DNA of 64,000 nt from positions 1,984,001 through 2,048,000 of the forward strand of contig NZ_OY829290.1 of assembly GCF_963691685.1 (NCBI RefSeq), in the 5' to 3' direction. The notes beneath the pieces are model-generated. The model was given only the letters and a program-made list of their open reading frames with translations. It did not search any database and was not told the DNA's origin. The stretch comes from Thalassovita sp. (GTDB taxonomy: Bacteria > Pseudomonadota > Alphaproteobacteria > Rhodobacterales > Rhodobacteraceae). The position numbers were made by a program, and so were the translations under genes. Of the stretch, positions 62,910 to 64,000 are shown piece by piece. Numbering within the stretch: position 1 is the stretch's first letter; each line of letters opens with the position of its first letter.

Positions 62910-62938
62910 TTGTTCCGTGGAAAAAAATAGTTTAATAT
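62910..62938 (+). promoter_or_regulatory. Candidate sigma-70 promoter of lpdA
   Basis: TTGTTC (62910-62915), 17 nt, then TAATAT (62933-62938). The -10 element lies inside the palindrome at 62928-62945, as expected if a repressor blocks it. Confidence 0.55.
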
Positions 62939-62945
62939 CAAACTA
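62928..62945 (+). promoter_or_regulatory. Candidate PDH operator upstream of lpdA
   Basis: TAGTTT-AATATC-AAACTA, the same half-sites and 6-nt spacing as upstream of pdhA (29498-29515). It ends 21 nt before the lpdA start and overlaps the candidate -10 element. Confidence 0.7.
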
Positions 62946-62966
62946 ACTCAGGAATCGGAGGGGCTG

Positions 62967-64000
62967 ATGGCTTCCAAATCATTTGACGTCGTGGTGATCG
63001 GGGCGGGTCCCGGTGGGTATGTGGCTGCTATTCGTGCAGCACAGCTGGGTCTGAATGTGGCCTGCGTGGAGCGCGAAAATCTGGGCGGCATTTGCCTGAA
63101 CTGGGGCTGTATCCCCACCAAGGCGCTGCTGCGCTCGGCTGAGGTCTATCATCAGTTTGAACGCGCCAAGGAATTTGGCCTCAGCGTTGATAAGTTCGGC
63201 TTTGATCTGGATGCGGTTGTTGACCGTTCCCGCAAGGTGGCCGCGCAGATGAGCGGCGGTATCAAGCACCTGTTTAAGAAAAACAAAGTCACCTCGATTT
63301 CGGGTGAGGCGACGATCACCGGCAAAGGCAAGGTCTCGGTCAAAACCGACAAAGGCACCGAAGAGCTGACCGCGCCCAGCATCATCGTGGCCACCGGCGC
63401 GCGTGCGCGTGAACTGCCCGGTCTGGAAGCGGACGGTGATCTGGTCTGGACCTACCGCCACGCGCTGAAACCTTCGCGCATGCCGAAGAAACTGCTGGTC
63501 ATCGGCTCCGGCGCCATCGGTATCGAATTTGCCAGCTTCTACAACACCTTGGGCGCTGACACGACCGTGGTTGAGGTGATGGACCGGGTGCTGCCGGTGG
63601 AAGACAAAGACATCAGCGCCTTTGCCAAAAAACAGTTCGTCAAACAGGGCATGAAGATCATGGAGAAAGCCATGGTCAAACAGCTGGATCGCACGCCGGG
63701 CAAAGGTGTGGTCGCGCATGTTGAAGTGGGCGGCAAGGTCGAGAAGATGGAATTTGACACGGTGATTTCCGCTGTCGGCATCGTCGGCAACACCGAAGGT
63801 CTGGGGCTGGAAGCGCTGGGTGTGCAGATCGACCGCACCCATGTGATCACCGATGAATATTGCCGCACCGGTGTCGAAGGCGTCTATGCCATCGGCGACA
63901 TCGCCGGCGCGCCTTGGCTGGCACACAAAGCCAGCCACGAAGGTGTCATGGTGGCCGAACTGATCGCGGGCCAGAAGGTGCACCCGATCAAGCCGGGCTC
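62967..64000 (+). CDS. lpdA: Dihydrolipoyl dehydrogenase (E3), partial at window edge
   Basis: E3 re-oxidises the lipoyl arm of the 2-oxoacid dehydrogenase complexes, passing electrons to NAD+. The frame is open to the end of the window (about 344 residues seen; the family is near 460), so only the C-terminal dimerisation part is missing. The FAD fingerprint is VVVIGAGPGGYVAAIRAAQLG, the redox-active disulfide GGICLNWGCIPTKALL, and the NAD loop VIGSGAIGIEFASFYNTLG. AATCGGAGGGG precedes the ATG. An operator shared with pdhA suggests it belongs to the pyruvate dehydrogenase complex. Confidence 0.97.
   Translation, partial: MASKSFDVVVIGAGPGGYVAAIRAAQLGLNVACVERENLGGICLNWGCIPTKALLRSAEVYHQFERAKEFGLSVDKFGFDLDAVVDRSRKVAAQMSGGIKHLFKKNKVTSISGEATITGKGKVSVKTDKGTEELTAPSIIVATGARARELPGLEADGDLVWTYRHALKPSRMPKKLLVIGSGAIGIEFASFYNTLGADTTVVEVMDRVLPVEDKDISAFAKKQFVKQGMKIMEKAMVKQLDRTPGKGVVAHVEVGGKVEKMEFDTVISAVGIVGNTEGLGLEALGVQIDRTHVITDEYCRTGVEGVYAIGDIAGAPWLAHKASHEGVMVAELIAGQKVHPIKPG

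Overview
The window comes from an alphaproteobacterium of the family Rhodobacteraceae, most likely the marine Roseobacter group. Three things point there: a complete Rhodobacter-type gene transfer agent (GTA) cluster set between mltG and cysE, a pyruvate dehydrogenase E1-beta subunit with its own lipoyl domain, and consistently high GC with Roseobacter-like proteins. This is inference from recognised protein families; no database search was run. It is ordinary chromosome with about 65 genes, densely packed. I see no tRNA or rRNA gene, no CRISPR array and no intact insertion sequence.

Layout. 1-1.3 kb: ribosomal operon rpsF-rpsR-rplI (minus). 1.7-4.7 kb: a small membrane protein, a periplasmic YceI protein, and a convergent gene fusing cytochrome b561 to YceI. 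4.9-10 kb: fatty-acid synthesis (fabD, fabG, acpP, fabF) and the murein terminase mltG. 10.3-24.3 kb: GTA genes g1 to g15 in canonical order (terminase, portal, protease, capsid, connectors, tail, tape measure, baseplate, cell-wall peptidase, host-specificity protein). 24.5 kb: cysE. 25.7-29.5 kb: pdhA-pdhB-pdhC (minus). 29.7-33.5 kb: an FtsB-like divisome protein, a GNAT acetyltransferase, class I aldolase and pgk; a 264-bp MITE-like element lies between the last two. 33.6-37.8 kb: two overlapping cyclophilins, punA, a GFA-type protein, a membrane-anchored protein and a DUF3179 protein. 37.9-42.9 kb: an RNA ligase, cysS with a compositionally foreign tract, cimA and a squalene/phytoene-synthase-like gene. 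43-50 kb: an MFS transporter and a cobalamin block (cobB-cobA divergent from cbiD-cobK), with a DNA glycosylase and an esterase coupled behind cobK. 50-56 kb: an HNH protein, rpiB, a decayed DUF5946 gene, a membrane protein, bactofilin with an M23 endopeptidase, a DUF455 ferritin-like protein and a PrxQ-type peroxiredoxin. 56-64 kb: a large AsmA-like protein, queA, an MFS transporter, a DUF924 protein, and lpdA, which runs off the right edge.

How the parts work together. PdhA/PdhB/PdhC and LpdA form one pyruvate dehydrogenase complex although their genes lie 33 kb apart. Both transcription units carry the same palindrome TAGTTT-N6-AAACTA just upstream of the start codon, so a shared regulator is likely. 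FabD, FabG, AcpP and FabF form one pathway. The GTA cluster should build a small tailed particle that packages host DNA; it has no integrase, replication or lysis genes here.

Most worth a second look: the shared PDH operator; the MITE-like element; the mosaic cysS beside an RNA ligase; a fixed-length 23-nt intergenic motif present four times; and a repeat in inverted orientation on both sides of the GTA/cysE block.
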